Part shown: positions 47,915 through 58,325 of the stretch, one piece after another
Layout: each line of letters starts with the position of its first letter
Position numbering within the stretch: the first letter of the stretch is position 1
Assembly (NCBI GenBank): GCA_028023455.1
Contig: JAQFVV010000181.1
Location: 688,001-752,000, forward strand
Reading direction: 5' to 3'
Source of the DNA: Epiperipatus broadwayi
Lineage: Eukaryota > Onychophora > Udeonychophora > Euonychophora > Peripatidae
Length of the DNA: 64,000 nt
Notes under the pieces: generated by a model
What the model was told of the DNA's origin: nothing
Seen by the model: the letters and a program-made list of their open reading frames with translations, nothing else
The model's database searches: none
Made by a program: the position numbers and the translations under genes

Positions 47915-49457
47915 TGTAGCGGGTGTACTCGTTACCCATATGCTTATCTATTTTTCTCTTTGTCTAATTAGAACATTGATAAGAAAACTCGTATCTTTCT
48001 CGCAGCATATTTATGGACGTCAGTTTTTTTTTTATTTTTAGACTCCAAGCGCCAAACTTACTTTTTACATAAGTATTATGCTGGAGGATCAGAATACGAT
48101 TGTGATAGGGCCACACCTCTAGCTCAGTACTCAGGGCGGGTGGTTAATAAACCGTAGAAAAATGTACGGGGGACTCCCTGCAACTCTCAACAAGAAAATC
48201 CGAACCAATTGTCTAAATTCGTGAACTATCTTTCATGAGTTAAATAATAAAAAAAAATATACATGTAATATAAGCTTTAAAATAATACATCTTTTTATTA
48301 TAATATTCCCTCCCCTCCCTCACATTGTTTTTACATAAACTAAGAAAACATACATATATACTGTGTGGATTTACAACGGAATAAGAAAGCGAACGTATGT
48401 ACAGACAAAATCTAATCAGCTGGATTTGAACGGCCTTCTCTTAAAAAAAAAAATGACTTTCTTGCCTTTGTTCATTCTCCTTAAAAATTTTGGAGAAAAC
48501 GTGGTAATATTTGGAAAATAAATATTTTAAGTTCACATTACCTGCAATTTTGTCCGATGTGATCCCCGGGGATATCAGAACAAGATGGAAACATATGAAA
48601 TTTGAAGTAGACACACGAGGCGATTTATCACGCTACAGTCCATTCCGAGTCGGGTCAGTTCCTTTGTGAAAAGTTAATAGATCTCCGGTAGATGTTCTCC
48701 GGTTATTGCCGCATGGTCTCTTCGGGGTAAGGCACAGAAAACCCAGCACGCTTAAGCTTTTACCCCACTGTACGCATATTCGGCCGTAGCCTTAGCTATT
48801 CCTTTTTTTGTTTTTCTTCAAAAAACAAAAACTAAAAATGGCGATTCCCTTCCAAAACGACACAAAAAAAAAAAGCAACTCCTTCTCTACTCTCCCTGTC
48901 ACTTTTTTTTTCTCTTCTTTTGTCCTCGCAAAAACAGTCCGCCTCCTTCTTCCTCACCACGTGGTATAGATGGCCAGTTAGGCTAACAAGCAAAGAACTT
49001 TTCGCGCCTTCGGATATTTTAGCAAACAACATTCCTGACCGTCCATTTCAACCCTTCCTCTTTTTTTTTCTTTTGTCTTCTTTTTTTTTTTTTAATTCCT
49101 CAGATAAGGTCTCCAATACATATTTTTCCTCTTCCTTTCTCTTACAATAATCTCTCATCTTGGATACCAAATTTATTCATACGTCCGCTTTCTCATTATT
49201 ATTATTTTTTTCTTTTGAAATTGTCCGTCCACACCGCACATACATACATATATCCCTTTTACTAAAACAAAACGCAAATCCCCCCCACTCCCTCTTTTCT
49301 CACTTTAATAAGATTTTAAACATTTTCTTCCACTAACAAAAAAAATAAATACTAAAACGGAATAAAACCCAACTATATGAAACTAATTAAAAAAAATACA
49401 TAACGCATGTGTGCGTTTTTCTACATTGTAAACAGGGTTTAAACCCGACTGTTTACA
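47915..49457 (-). repeat. 3' LTR of the Gypsy element
   Basis: 1,543 bp, with TG...CA ends (plus strand TGTAGCGGGTG ... CGACTGTTTACA). It is less AT-rich than the flanks. In element orientation this is the downstream LTR, next to the polypurine tract. Confidence 0.93.
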
Positions 49458-49472
49458 ATACCCTCCTCCCGG
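49458..49472 (-). other. Polypurine tract
   Basis: The minus strand reads CCGGGAGGAGGGTAT directly before the 3' LTR, a purine run of the kind that primes plus-strand DNA synthesis. Confidence 0.8.
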
Positions 49473-49508
49473 AAGCCTTTAAATACGGTCTACGTATTTG
49501 AACGGCTC

Positions 49509-52500
49509 CTAGTTCAGTGGCACGGGCTTGAGTGAACGGGCATTGTATGATCCCTTCATCTCTTGCCCAGTATTCACCCAGAAAGCGTTATCACCCCGAC
49601 ACTTAACAATAGGGTACGGTCCATCGTATAAACTACAAAATTTTTTACAAATAAATTTTCCTGGTTCGCTCACGTGAGGGGTCTTTACCATGACTAGGTC
49701 GCCCACTTTAAAATGATATGGCCTCCCCAGGGTGTGTTTGTTTCTTTCTTGACTCCTTTTTAACAATGTATGATATGCCCGCTCTTGATCCTCCTCCATG
49801 TTGATCGGTAATTCCTCCGGTCCGGGTATTTTAGTCTTGATCAATCTGGGAGCATGTTTTCCCAACTGGAGTCGCATGGGGGAAAATCCGGTGGACTCGT
49901 TAACCGCCCAATTTATATAATTAAGTATTTCTGGAATTTTCTTAACCCATCCGCGGTGATTAGTGGGGATATAGGTCCTAAACAACCGACCCAACTCACG
50001 CATCACCCGCTCACATGGGTTTGATTGAGGATTCCTGATCGATGTCAGTACATGTTGGATCCCCGACCTGTGAACCCATGCTTTCCACTCTCCCGAGATG
50101 AACGGTGTACCATGATCCGAGAGGATACTTTGGGGTTTTCCTATGGTAGCAAAATATTCCTTCTCTAGCAAACGTATGGTACTTCGGGCATTTGCTTGAT
50201 TCATGGGATATGCGGCCACAAATTTACTAAATAAATCATACACCACCAACAAATATCTTTTTTTATTGAACATGGGCAATGGCCCGTAATAATCTATGGC
50301 AATCATCTCACGAGGCCTCCTTGGAATTATCGAGCTCATGGGACCTGCATAATTTTTATTTGCAGGCTTAGTTTTTTGGCAGAGTTCACATTGATTGATT
50401 ATCTTTACTATAGTTCTATGCATGTTTGGCCAATAAAACCACTTCTTAAGCCACCTTTCTGTCTTCCACACCCCATAATGTCCAGATAGTTGGTGGACGT
50501 GAGTCACCACTGCATCCCTCATTGGTTGTGGTACTATAGGCCTCCAGCTTTCTGTCCCCCCATCCATTTTGTACTGGAGCACATCCTGGTCAAGTCTATA
50601 TCGGTGTATCCCACGTCTAGGCTCATTGTTATTCTCGCTCTTTTCCCCTTTTAGTTGTCTGATTATTTTACCTAGAGGAGCATCATCCCTCTGACACTGG
50701 GACAATCTTTTAAGGTCATTCTCTACCTTATCATTCCTCCCCAAATTTACCCCTGCCACGTATAAATTCTCAACCTTCAGGTGACTCGATGGCACACGTA
50801 CTGGATTGCGACTAAGAACATCAGCCACGATGTTATCCGACCCCTTACAATGTTTTACCACATAATTATATTCTTGAAGGTATAAGCTCCACCTTACCAA
50901 CCGACTGTTTGTCAGATAACTGTGGTTAATAAACTCTAAACTCTGATGATCCGTAACAACAATTATTTTTGATCCTAACAACAATGTGCGGAGTTTTTGA
51001 AATGACCAAACAATAGCCAAAGCTTCCTTTTCAGTGACGGTGTAATGTCTCTCGGGGCCCTTGAGCATTCTACTCAAAAAATATAGTACTTTTGCCTGAC
51101 CATCCTCTTGGATCTGCGATACTGTCGCTCCCAGCCCGTACCCACTGCTGTCGGTTTGCACTACGAAAGGTTTTTCAAAATCAGGAAAAGCAAGCATTAC
51201 GTGTTTCATGAACCCCCGCTTCACCTTCTCGAATGCCTGATTTTGTTCCTCACCCCACTCCCACATTGTCTCTTTTCTCAATAATCTAACCAATGGTTCC
51301 ATATGTTGAGCAAATTGTTCCTGAAAGCGGTTATAGAAATTACACATACCCAAGAAGGATCGCACCTGCCTTTTAGATCTTGGTGCAGGAAAATCTTTGA
51401 TGGCCGAAATTTTATCTGGGTGTGGCTGAACACCCTGAGCGCCTATAAGATGACCCAAAAATGTAACTTCCTCTTGAAACAGTACGCTTTTCTTCAGGTT
51501 TACCTTAATTCCTTTATCCCAACATTCCTTTAGAAACATTTCCACATCCTTGGCATGTTCTTCCATGTTAGCCGACGCTATCAATACATCGTCCACATAC
51601 ATTGTAATTATTTTTTTTACTTCAGCAGATAATACCTTATCTAAACACCGTAATAGACCGGCTCCACTGTTAATTAGGCCAAATGGCATGCGGTTAAATT
51701 GATACGAGCAGCCGTCGTATCTAAAGGCAGTATATTTGCGATCTTCCGGGTGCAGACCTATCTGCCAATAACTCGCTGTCAGATCAAATGTTGAAAAAAT
51801 GTTTTTTCCGTTAAATCTTCCAGTTAATTCTTGCATGGGTGGTGGTATGTTACAATCTGGAACTGTGACTTTGTTTAATTGCCTCGCATCAAGGCACAGC
51901 CGTACGGAGTTATCTTTTTTTTTTACCACGACTATTGGATTACAATATGCCGATGAACTTTTTGAGATGATTCCCCATTCCAACATTTGATCTATCTGTG
52001 CTTTCACCTGTTCTCTATACTGATGGGGACTGGGGTATGATTTTGCACGACGCTCTTCCGATCTGTTTACCTGAATTCTTTGTTCGAAGCCTGGTATTAT
52101 GCCTGGTATATCTGAAAACACCTGGTGGTAGTCTTTCAGTATCTTTCTTAGCGTTTCCTTCCCTTTTCCCCCAGCCAGTTTTACCTGTTCTATCTTATCC
52201 GTTATCACGTTATCCTTGTTGTCATCGACAACTTGCACAGTGCCCATCGAAACATCTGTACTGTCCATCACGAATCTAACCACCTCCCCATTACATGTGG
52301 CTTGTCTACTTTCGTAGTTCAACTTACACTTATACTTGTACAAAAAATCAGTTCCCAATAGAACATCACAAATCAGATTTTTCATAATTAAAAATGCATG
52401 AGGGCAACTTACTCCCTGGATTTTAACATCCAGCCATATTTGTTTGGGTTCAACCTTGGCCTTTCTGTTGTTGGCCATTGCCACCTGTACCGCTTTCAAA

Positions 52501-52691
52501 GGCAAAACAGGCATGTCTGGTTGTTCCCTGATGAGTTTACAATATAATCCCTCTGTTATTACAGAGACCTGACTTCCCGTATCTATAAGTGCTTCCACTT
52601 TCGTCTGTCCAGTTGCTATCTGTATTTTTGGACATGTTTGGCATGCGTAACTTGGTACCCGGTCCTCCCATGAACAAATCAGATTTCCCAT
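49509..52691 (-). CDS. pol: Gypsy pol polyprotein: protease, RT, RNase H, integrase
   Basis: 1,060 residues without a stop. Protease: ALIDTGSQV with catalytic Asp37. RT: about 225-420, with CLDARQLNKV, FDLTASYWQI, MPFGL and the YVDD box at 365-368. RNase H: about 508-630 (TDSSG at 513, E555, TDHQSL at 580, NIVADVLSR). Integrase: zinc-binding H733/H738 with C768/C771, then D800 (AIDYYG), D859 (SDHGTPF) and E894 (NPCERV), a D..D-35-E-like triad. The C-terminal domain is rich in basic and aromatic residues. The chosen Met is the first in frame. The same frame is open a further about 80 bp upstream into the end of gag, so a gag-pol fusion by +1 frameshifting is possible. Residues about 209-216 (NRSEERRA) derive from a sequencing-adapter match and should not be trusted. 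Confidence 0.93.
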   Translation of the reverse strand: MGNLICSWEDRVPSYACQTCPKIQIATGQTKVEALIDTGSQVSVITEGLYCKLIREQPDMPVLPLKAVQVAMANNRKAKVEPKQIWLDVKIQGVSCPHAFLIMKNLICDVLLGTDFLYKYKCKLNYESRQATCNGEVVRFVMDSTDVSMGTVQVVDDNKDNVITDKIEQVKLAGGKGKETLRKILKDYHQVFSDIPGIIPGFEQRIQVNRSEERRAKSYPSPHQYREQVKAQIDQMLEWGIISKSSSAYCNPIVVVKKKDNSVRLCLDARQLNKVTVPDCNIPPPMQELTGRFNGKNIFSTFDLTASYWQIGLHPEDRKYTAFRYDGCSYQFNRMPFGLINSGAGLLRCLDKVLSAEVKKIITMYVDDVLIASANMEEHAKDVEMFLKECWDKGIKVNLKKSVLFQEEVTFLGHLIGAQGVQPHPDKISAIKDFPAPRSKRQVRSFLGMCNFYNRFQEQFAQHMEPLVRLLRKETMWEWGEEQNQAFEKVKRGFMKHVMLAFPDFEKPFVVQTDSSGYGLGATVSQIQEDGQAKVLYFLSRMLKGPERHYTVTEKEALAIVWSFQKLRTLLLGSKIIVVTDHQSLEFINHSYLTNSRLVRWSLYLQEYNYVVKHCKGSDNIVADVLSRNPVRVPSSHLKVENLYVAGVNLGRNDKVENDLKRLSQCQRDDAPLGKIIRQLKGEKSENNNEPRRGIHRYRLDQDVLQYKMDGGTESWRPIVPQPMRDAVVTHVHQLSGHYGVWKTERWLKKWFYWPNMHRTIVKIINQCELCQKTKPANKNYAGPMSSIIPRRPREMIAIDYYGPLPMFNKKRYLLVVYDLFSKFVAAYPMNQANARSTIRLLEKEYFATIGKPQSILSDHGTPFISGEWKAWVHRSGIQHVLTSIRNPQSNPCERVMRELGRLFRTYIPTNHRGWVKKIPEILNYINWAVNESTGFSPMRLQLGKHAPRLIKTKIPGPEELPINMEEDQERAYHTLLKRSQERNKHTLGRPYHFKVGDLVMVKTPHVSEPGKFICKKFCSLYDGPYPIVKCRGDNAFWVNTGQEMKGSYNARSLKPVPLN
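52046..52064 (+). other. Illumina TruSeq adapter end embedded in pol (probable assembly artefact)
   Basis: CACGACGCTCTTCCGATCT, 19 of 19 bases, equals the 3' end of the TruSeq universal adapter. On the minus strand it encodes RSEERR, a peptide often seen in adapter-contaminated translations. It sits between the protease and RT domains and keeps the frame open. A chance 19-mer match in 64 kb is extremely unlikely. Confidence 0.92.
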
Positions 52692-52746
52692 ACATTTTGA
52701 ATTCGATTGTTGACTGAGCCCTATGTAGGGAAAGAGCCCCCTTGAT

Positions 52747-53283
52747 CTATCTCCTTTTCCCCCGTATCTGTCTCATTTTCGCACTCACTTCCATTTTACT
52801 CAATACTTCGTCTATTTCTTTAGTAGAGTTCTCTCCTTTTCCCAGTATCACTCTTATTTCTATGGGCAAGTTATTACATACTGTCTTCACCATCTGTTTC
52901 TCTGACAGATCACATGCTTTTAACGTCTTGAGTATGGCCACTTGTCGCCTAAAAAACTCTACGTATTCCTCTGGTCCGCCCTCTTGGAACTTTTCCCTTA
53001 TTATTCGGGACCGAATATCCTCCTGTCTCTCTTCACTCCAGAACACTCTCTCCAGGGTTGTCTTGTAGTCCACGAATGTCTGTGGCTGGTGTATCAGTGA
53101 ATTCCACCAATCCCTAGCCTGAGCCCCAAGGTGGTCTGATGCTACTATCGTCTTCATATCTTCCGGTATTCCATAACCTTCAAAATACCTTTGCAGACTC
53201 CTAAGGTGATCTATCGGCATCTCCTCCTTCCTCCCCTCATATATTTTTATTTTTATCAGTCCCATCTTCCCTATTCTATACAC
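52747..53283 (-). CDS. gag: Gag-like capsid protein of the Gypsy element
   Basis: 178 residues. Residues 25-140 match the general retrotransposon gag/capsid pattern: an amphipathic start, AARDWW-type motif (QARDWWNSL, 55-63), F-x5-LERVFW (70-82), IRSRIIREKFQEGGPEEYVEFFRRQVAIL (a strongly helical segment, 90-118) and LP-IRVIL (139-147). The C-terminus is basic (MRQIRGKRR). It is short and has no CCHC zinc knuckle in either frame up to the protease; the only Cys pairs lie at the pol N-terminus (KCMGNLIC, CQTC). The stop at 52,747 is 55 bp before the pol Met, but the open pol frame overlaps its last about 25 bp in +1. The start Met lies about 300 bp inside the 5' LTR edge. Confidence 0.8.
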   Translation of the reverse strand: MYRIGKMGLIKIKIYEGRKEEMPIDHLRSLQRYFEGYGIPEDMKTIVASDHLGAQARDWWNSLIHQPQTFVDYKTTLERVFWSEERQEDIRSRIIREKFQEGGPEEYVEFFRRQVAILKTLKACDLSEKQMVKTVCNNLPIEIRVILGKGENSTKEIDEVLSKMEVSAKMRQIRGKRR

Positions 53284-53562
53284 TCTATCTTTTATATTCT
53301 ACGTATATCGATTATATATATATAAATAAAATAATACCAAAATCACAACGTGGTAGGTTTTCCTTTCCTCCCCCAAAGCGCCATGCTACGAATCTAATTT
53401 CTTTATCAAACACTCGGAAACTATTTTCTGTCTTTCACTAAACCCATTTTAACCGAAACAAACTTTACGTCTCTCTAATGTTTCCATCCTACTCCCCCTC
53501 CTTTTCCTTATCGAATCTTTACTCTTTCTACTCGGGTCCCCCTACATTCCGTTCTTCAAAAG

Positions 53563-53579
53563 CCTTAGTTGGGACGCCA
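53563..53579 (-). other. Primer-binding site
   Basis: Starting one base after the 5' LTR, the minus strand reads TGGCGTCCCAACTAAGG. TGG is the complement of a tRNA CCA end. I cannot assign the tRNA: its 3' end would be ...GGGACGCCA. Confidence 0.7.
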
Positions 53580-53580
53580 T

Positions 53581-55137
53581 TGTAGCGGGTGTACTCGTTA
53601 CCCATATACTTATCTATATTTTCTCTTTGTCTAATTAGAACATTGATAAGAAAACTCGTATCTTTCTCGCAGCATATTTATGGACGTCAGTTTTTTTTTT
53701 TATTTTAGACTCCAAGCGCCAAACTTACTTTTTACATAAGTATTATGCTGGAGGATCAGAATACGATTGTGATAGGGCCACACCTCTAGCTCAGTACTCA
53801 GGGCGGGTGGTTAATAAACCGTAGAAAAATGTACGGGGGACTCCCTGCAACTCTCAACAAGAAAATCCGAACCAATTGTCTAAATTCGTGAACTATCTTT
53901 CATGAGTTAAATAATAAAAAAAAATATACATGTAATATAAGCTTTAAAATAATACATCTTTTTATTATAATATTCCCCCCCCCCTCACATTGTTTTTACA
54001 TAAACTAAGAAAACATACATATATACTGTGTGGATTTACAACGGAATAAGAAAGCGAACGTATGTACAGACAAAATCTAATCAGCTGGATTTGAACGGCC
54101 TTCTCTTAAAAAAAATGACTTTCTTGCCTTTGTTCATTCTCCTTAAAAATTTTGGAGAAAACGTGGTAATATTTGGAAAATAAATATTTTAAGTTCACAT
54201 TACCTGCAATTTTGTCCGATGTGATCCCCGGGGATATCAAAACAAGATGGAAACATATGAAATTTGAAGTAGACACACGAGGCGATTTATCACGCTACAG
54301 TCCATTCCGAGTCGGGTCAGTTCCTTTGTGAAAAGTTAATAGATCTCCGGTAGATGTTCTCCGGTTATTGCCGCATGGTCTCTTCGGGGTAAGGCACAGA
54401 AAACCCAGCACGCTTAAGCTTTTACCCCACTGTACGCATATTCGGCCGTAGCCTTAGCTATTCCTTTTTTTGTTTTTCTTCAAAAAACAAAAACTAAAAA
54501 TGGCGATTCCCTTCCAAAACGACACAACAAAAAAAAAAAAAAAGCAACTACTTCTCTACTCTCCCTGTCACTTTTTTTCTTTTTTTTTCTCTTCTTTTGT
54601 CCTCGCAAAAACAGTCCGCCCCCTTCTTCCTCACCACGTGGTATAGATGGCCAGTTAGGCTAACAAGCAAAGAACTTTTCGCGCCTTCGGATATTTTAGC
54701 AAACAACATTCCTGACCGTCCATTTCAACCCTTCCTCTTTTTTTTTTCTTTTGTCTTCTTTTTTTTTTTTTAATTCCTCAGATAAGGTCTCCAATACATA
54801 TTTTTCCTCTTCCTTTCTCTTACAATAATCTCTCATCTTGGATACCAAATTTATTCATACGTCCGCTTTCTCATTATTATTATTTTTTTTCTTTTGAAAT
54901 TGTCCGTCCACACCGCACATACATACACATATCCCTTTTACTAAAACAAAACGCAAATCCCCCCCCACTCCCTCTTTTCTCACTTTAATAAGATTTTAAA
55001 CATTTTCTTCCACTAACAAAAAAAATAAATACTAAAACGGAATAAAACCCAACTATATGAAACTAATTAAAAAAAATACATAACGCATGTGTGCGTTTTT
55101 CTACATTGTAAACAGGGTTTAAACCCGACTGCTTACA
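53581..55137 (-). repeat. 5' LTR of the Gypsy element
   Basis: 1,557 bp, nearly identical to the other LTR. In element orientation it is the promoter-bearing copy. Differences from the partner include A/G at the ccggggatatc-aacaag site, C/T in the terminal GACTG(C/T)TTACA, and A/C-tract lengths. Confidence 0.93.
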
Positions 55138-55141
55138 CTAT

Positions 55142-55496
55142 AGTTATTATTTAATTATTGCATGCTCATAATTGTCTCTATTTTCAAAGTTTAAATCTAT
55201 GATCGCTTGAATCAGCGAATGCATGTCAAATTTTCATTAATATTTACTTTCATAAATAACTTAACTTTCATATAAATTGACATGCATTCAATGCATCATT
55301 TATTGGAATGCAGGGTCTACTACTTCGCAAATGGCTGGCATATTAGTTGTAATCATTCCCAGCTTAGATATGTTTTGTATTTATTAAATCTTAATGAATA
55401 ATTCCATCAAATTACATTTCTTTGAGAGTCGCCAACGTTCTTTTAGTAAATGTTGATAATGTAGGGCCGAGTTAGAAATCTATTTAAATCTTATCA
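55142..55496. other. AT-rich noncoding DNA
   Basis: Continuation of the flank interrupted by the Gypsy element; nothing identifiable. Confidence 0.45.
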
Positions 55497-55985
55497 TAAT
55501 TGTTAATACATTATATGCGATGACCCATTCCACCATGAAATTCCCGGATTCTTCAGGGTTGAAATTAACCCCAGTCGTCCTACATGAGCAGACATATGGG
55601 TGCTCCCGTAGGACTTGACGACGTCACACAGCCAGCCAGCAAACTGTGACACAGACCACTTGTCCCTGGTTATGCTTATGTGACACCTTACTTCGTCGGG
55701 CCAATGGCAGAGACCAGCCCAACATTCTTATAAACTCATTCGCGGCATTGCAGTTTCGATATACTGCCATTCCATATCGCCTTTCTAAAGCGTACTACGT
55801 GTTCCTTTACTTAATTTTATTATTCTATATATCACTCTGACTCTGCATTATCTTCGTAATTCATTCTCAAATAAATGTTTGCCCTTAGTTATAAATAAAT
55901 ATTTTAATTAAATAAATATATGTCTGCCGCTACTCTTATAACCCTTACTTTAGACTCTTGCATTGCAAAGGTATAAGTCCCTCCA
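55497..55985 (+). promoter_or_regulatory. Promoter-like GC-richer island, possibly a solo LTR
   Basis: A 350-bp block with normal CpG content stands out from its surroundings. It contains a TATA-like ttcttataaactcattcgcg, followed about 25 bp later by an initiator-like gcattgcagtttcg, which starts a small hairpin (gcag tttcgatata ctgc). aataaa-type signals follow at 55,870 and beyond. This order (TATA, start, polyA signal) and a 5' TGTTAATAC are what an LTR would show. I could not find matching CA end, target duplication or a second copy, so a cellular promoter or a 5' UTR is equally possible. Confidence 0.4.
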
Positions 55986-57455
55986 GGCATGCATTAGAAA
56001 TATTTACTCGAGAATTTTAGGTAGCTAGATTATGCCTTCAAATAAATGAATTCCTTATGTAAACAAATAAATATATGTATTCTTTAAAATATAATCATGT
56101 CGCAAATCCCGCTATTGAAGCTTTTAATACATAAAATATTATTAGTAAATGATCTTATTAAAATGTGTTAATAAATAATTTTAAACTATACGTCTGCAGT
56201 TGTTTCATTTATTCGATACCCATTCTATATAATATTTCCTCGATTATGTAAATATGAATGTTTAATTAATATTAGTTTGATTATTGGCTAACTCAAAAAT
56301 AAAAATCATGAATCTCTTGCATATCCCTGACCACCGTGCCTAAAGAAAGATTTGCTAATGTCGCATCAGATGCGTTGTTTCGTGGATTGTATTGTGGAAC
56401 TGATAAACTATGTTTGAACTCAGTACCACGGGTGGCTCTGCTACCTCAATGGTGCTGCTGTTCTGTGTGGTGGTCGAATTCTGCACTATGTTTACGAGTC
56501 ACATGTTTTCTGACTGTTACAATATATGTAAACATAAATGAACAAAATCATAAAATTAAATAAAGATAAAGTGCTTTAAATGTTCAAATCTCAATATAAG
56601 TAAAATACATCTATTTGATTTTTTTTTTCAAGCATATTTCTTTTCAACATGTAGATATTATTATTAATTTACTAAAAAGCACTTTGTCTATATTTAAATT
56701 GATGTTTTTGTTTATTACGTTTCCATAGATGTTAAAAGAAAATATAATTGATAAAAAAGATTTCAAATAAATGTATTTTATTTACATTGAGATTTGAGCA
56801 TTTAACAGAAGAGAAATAGAATGCCTACAATCCATATGGTGAAGTACGGAAAGATACATGATGGAATTAACAGGAAAAGATTAAAATATATGAGTATTTA
56901 TATCACAACAATTTAACCTTACTTTATGCGTAAATTTGCTATTAAATACTTATATACCTGGATTTGCTATTCCGATAGTTATGGTATAAAAAATCTAATT
57001 TAAATTATCACCCATACATTATAACTAAGTAATATTAAAATACAAAATGAATCAGAAGATATTTATAAATATCAAATTTTAATAACAAAAAATATTTAAA
57101 TAACTAGAAGACAGTTTTAATTCAAAAATGCAAAGAAAAAAACTTTTCAACTAATGATTTTTGGGAAGTAGTAATTTAGTTGTTTTTGTTTTTTAATAGA
57201 ATAAGTTTTAATATAAATTTTACATATTTTCTTACAATAAAATCACTAATTTAGTTTTGCTATAAATTTTAAAACAATTTATTATTAAAACTTAAATCTA
57301 ATAAAATTAAATTTTAAACAAAAACTTTGTAAATTTTTTATGTTCTCACCAATCAGCTCCTATTTCAATAATGGTTTTATTTATTGGAATTAATCAAAGC
57401 ATTTTACTGAAGTCCAACCTTTAAATGACAAACATATCTTGGTTTTTTCATGTGT
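55986..57455. other. Noncoding DNA with one unidentified GC-richer block
   Basis: 56,330-56,530 is less AT-rich. It has an open frame of 75 codons on plus (56,336-56,563) and one on minus with TTTQNSSTIEVAEPPVVLSSN, but neither resembles a known family. The rest is AT-rich and empty. Confidence 0.45.
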
Positions 57456-57458
57456 TAA

Positions 57459-57531
57459 AGCATCAGCCAGGAAGCGAACCTAGGACAACTGCTTGTAAGG
57501 AAGCTGCGCTAACCACTCAGCCACCAATGCT
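57459..57531 (-). tRNA. tRNA-like sequence, probably a SINE head or pseudo-tRNA
   Basis: 73 nt. The acceptor arms AGCAUUG and UGAUGCU pair over 7 bp with two wobble pairs. Box A-like GTGGCTGAGTGGTTAGCGC and box B-like GGTTCGCTTCC are present, and a T-arm CUAGG-UUCGCUU-CCUGG forms. The D-stem is short. The anticodon arm does not form the normal 5-bp stem and 7-base loop (GCUU-CCUUAC-AAGC is the best fit), so I do not assign an anticodon. A functional gene is unlikely. Confidence 0.55.
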
Positions 57532-57899
57532 TGACAACATATCTTGTTAATAGGAGGAACAGCAGACAAGTGCCATATATGTTTTGGTCTCTCCATTCTC
57601 AAAAGTTTTTTCATCTGGAGTTTATTTTAAGGCTGCTTAATGTGATTTAACAAAAATGTTCTACAACAAGCGATTTGTAATATATCTTCAATCTCATAAA
57701 GACTTTAGTATTTAATTTTATATCCATCATTTAGTTATGATAAAACTGTTACTTGAACTATAATTTTACTTAGTTTGAATTGTTATAAATTGTCATCAAT
57801 TACATCAAATCCATCAAGGATTAAACAGACAATTTTATCTGTCAAATCTAAATAAACACTAGTCAGAAAATGTAAACAAAAGTAGCTTATCTATCTTAA

Positions 57900-58325
57900 A
57901 ACATCACATGATTATTATCTTCCATGCTTGCTCATAACTGTTGTTAAAATAGGCAAAACTCTCTCCATCCAGTAGTGCCACTCTAATCAAAACAGAGTAA
58001 TCAATGGATGCCAGATTAGCTTGTGCATCCAGCAGCCACCTTTTATTTCTACATAACTACAAAACTTTGAGAATAAAATAGTTTTGTAGTTATGTAGAGC
58101 TAAAAGGTGGCTGCTGGAGGGTTGCATTAGATCTTAAGATCTAGGTGCAGTGCTCTCAGATCCAAGGCTCCTCACTGATGATGGCCACAAGCCAGAAACT
58201 AGTCTAGGAATATTGGATGAGTCAGCACTAGATAGGGATTTTATGCACAAGCTAAGCTGGCATCCATTGATTACTCTGTCTTGATTAGAGTGGCACTACT
58301 GTATGGAGAACATTTTGCCTATTTT
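57900..58325. repeat. Family A foldback element with a second nested hairpin
   Basis: Outer arms as in the other family A copies (aataggcaaaactctctccat, ctttgattactctg and inverse). Between them, at 58,026-58,119, an extra perfect hairpin (ccagcagccacctttt..tacataactacaaaac and its inverse, about 40-bp arms, spacer tttgagaataaaata) is inserted or recruited. The ribozyme lies in the right arm, plus strand. Confidence 0.78.
58168..58210 (+). ncRNA. Hammerhead candidate with weakened stem I (family A)
   Basis: Core CUGAUGA (58,175-58,181), stem II UGGC-CACAA-GCCA, GAAA, ACUAGU and GUC are all intact. Stem I has mutated (UCCUCA against UAGGAA, two C-A mismatches). Confidence 0.55.

Larger units (their letters stand above)
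47911..55141 (-). mobile_element. Gypsy-type LTR retrotransposon, nearly complete, young
   Basis: LTRs at 47,915-49,457 and 53,581-55,137 enclose a 4.1-kb internal region on the minus strand with a gag-like and a pol ORF (protease, RT, RNase H, integrase). The domain order RT-RNase H-integrase defines the Ty3/Gypsy group. The 4-bp direct repeat CTAT lies on both sides (47,911-47,914 and 55,138-55,141), showing an undisturbed insertion. The LTRs differ mainly in homopolymer lengths plus roughly ten substitutions over 1.5 kb, so insertion was recent. PBS and PPT are recognisable. No env-like ORF is present. It lies in unrelated AT-rich DNA. Confidence 0.95.

Noticed and set aside
48832-49150. 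Short ORFs inside the 3' LTR
   Set aside because: No domain; they lie in LTR sequence rich in T and A tracts and have no counterpart role.
51303-52279. Plus-strand ORFs of 63-93 codons opposite pol
   Set aside because: They are antisense shadows of the pol frame.
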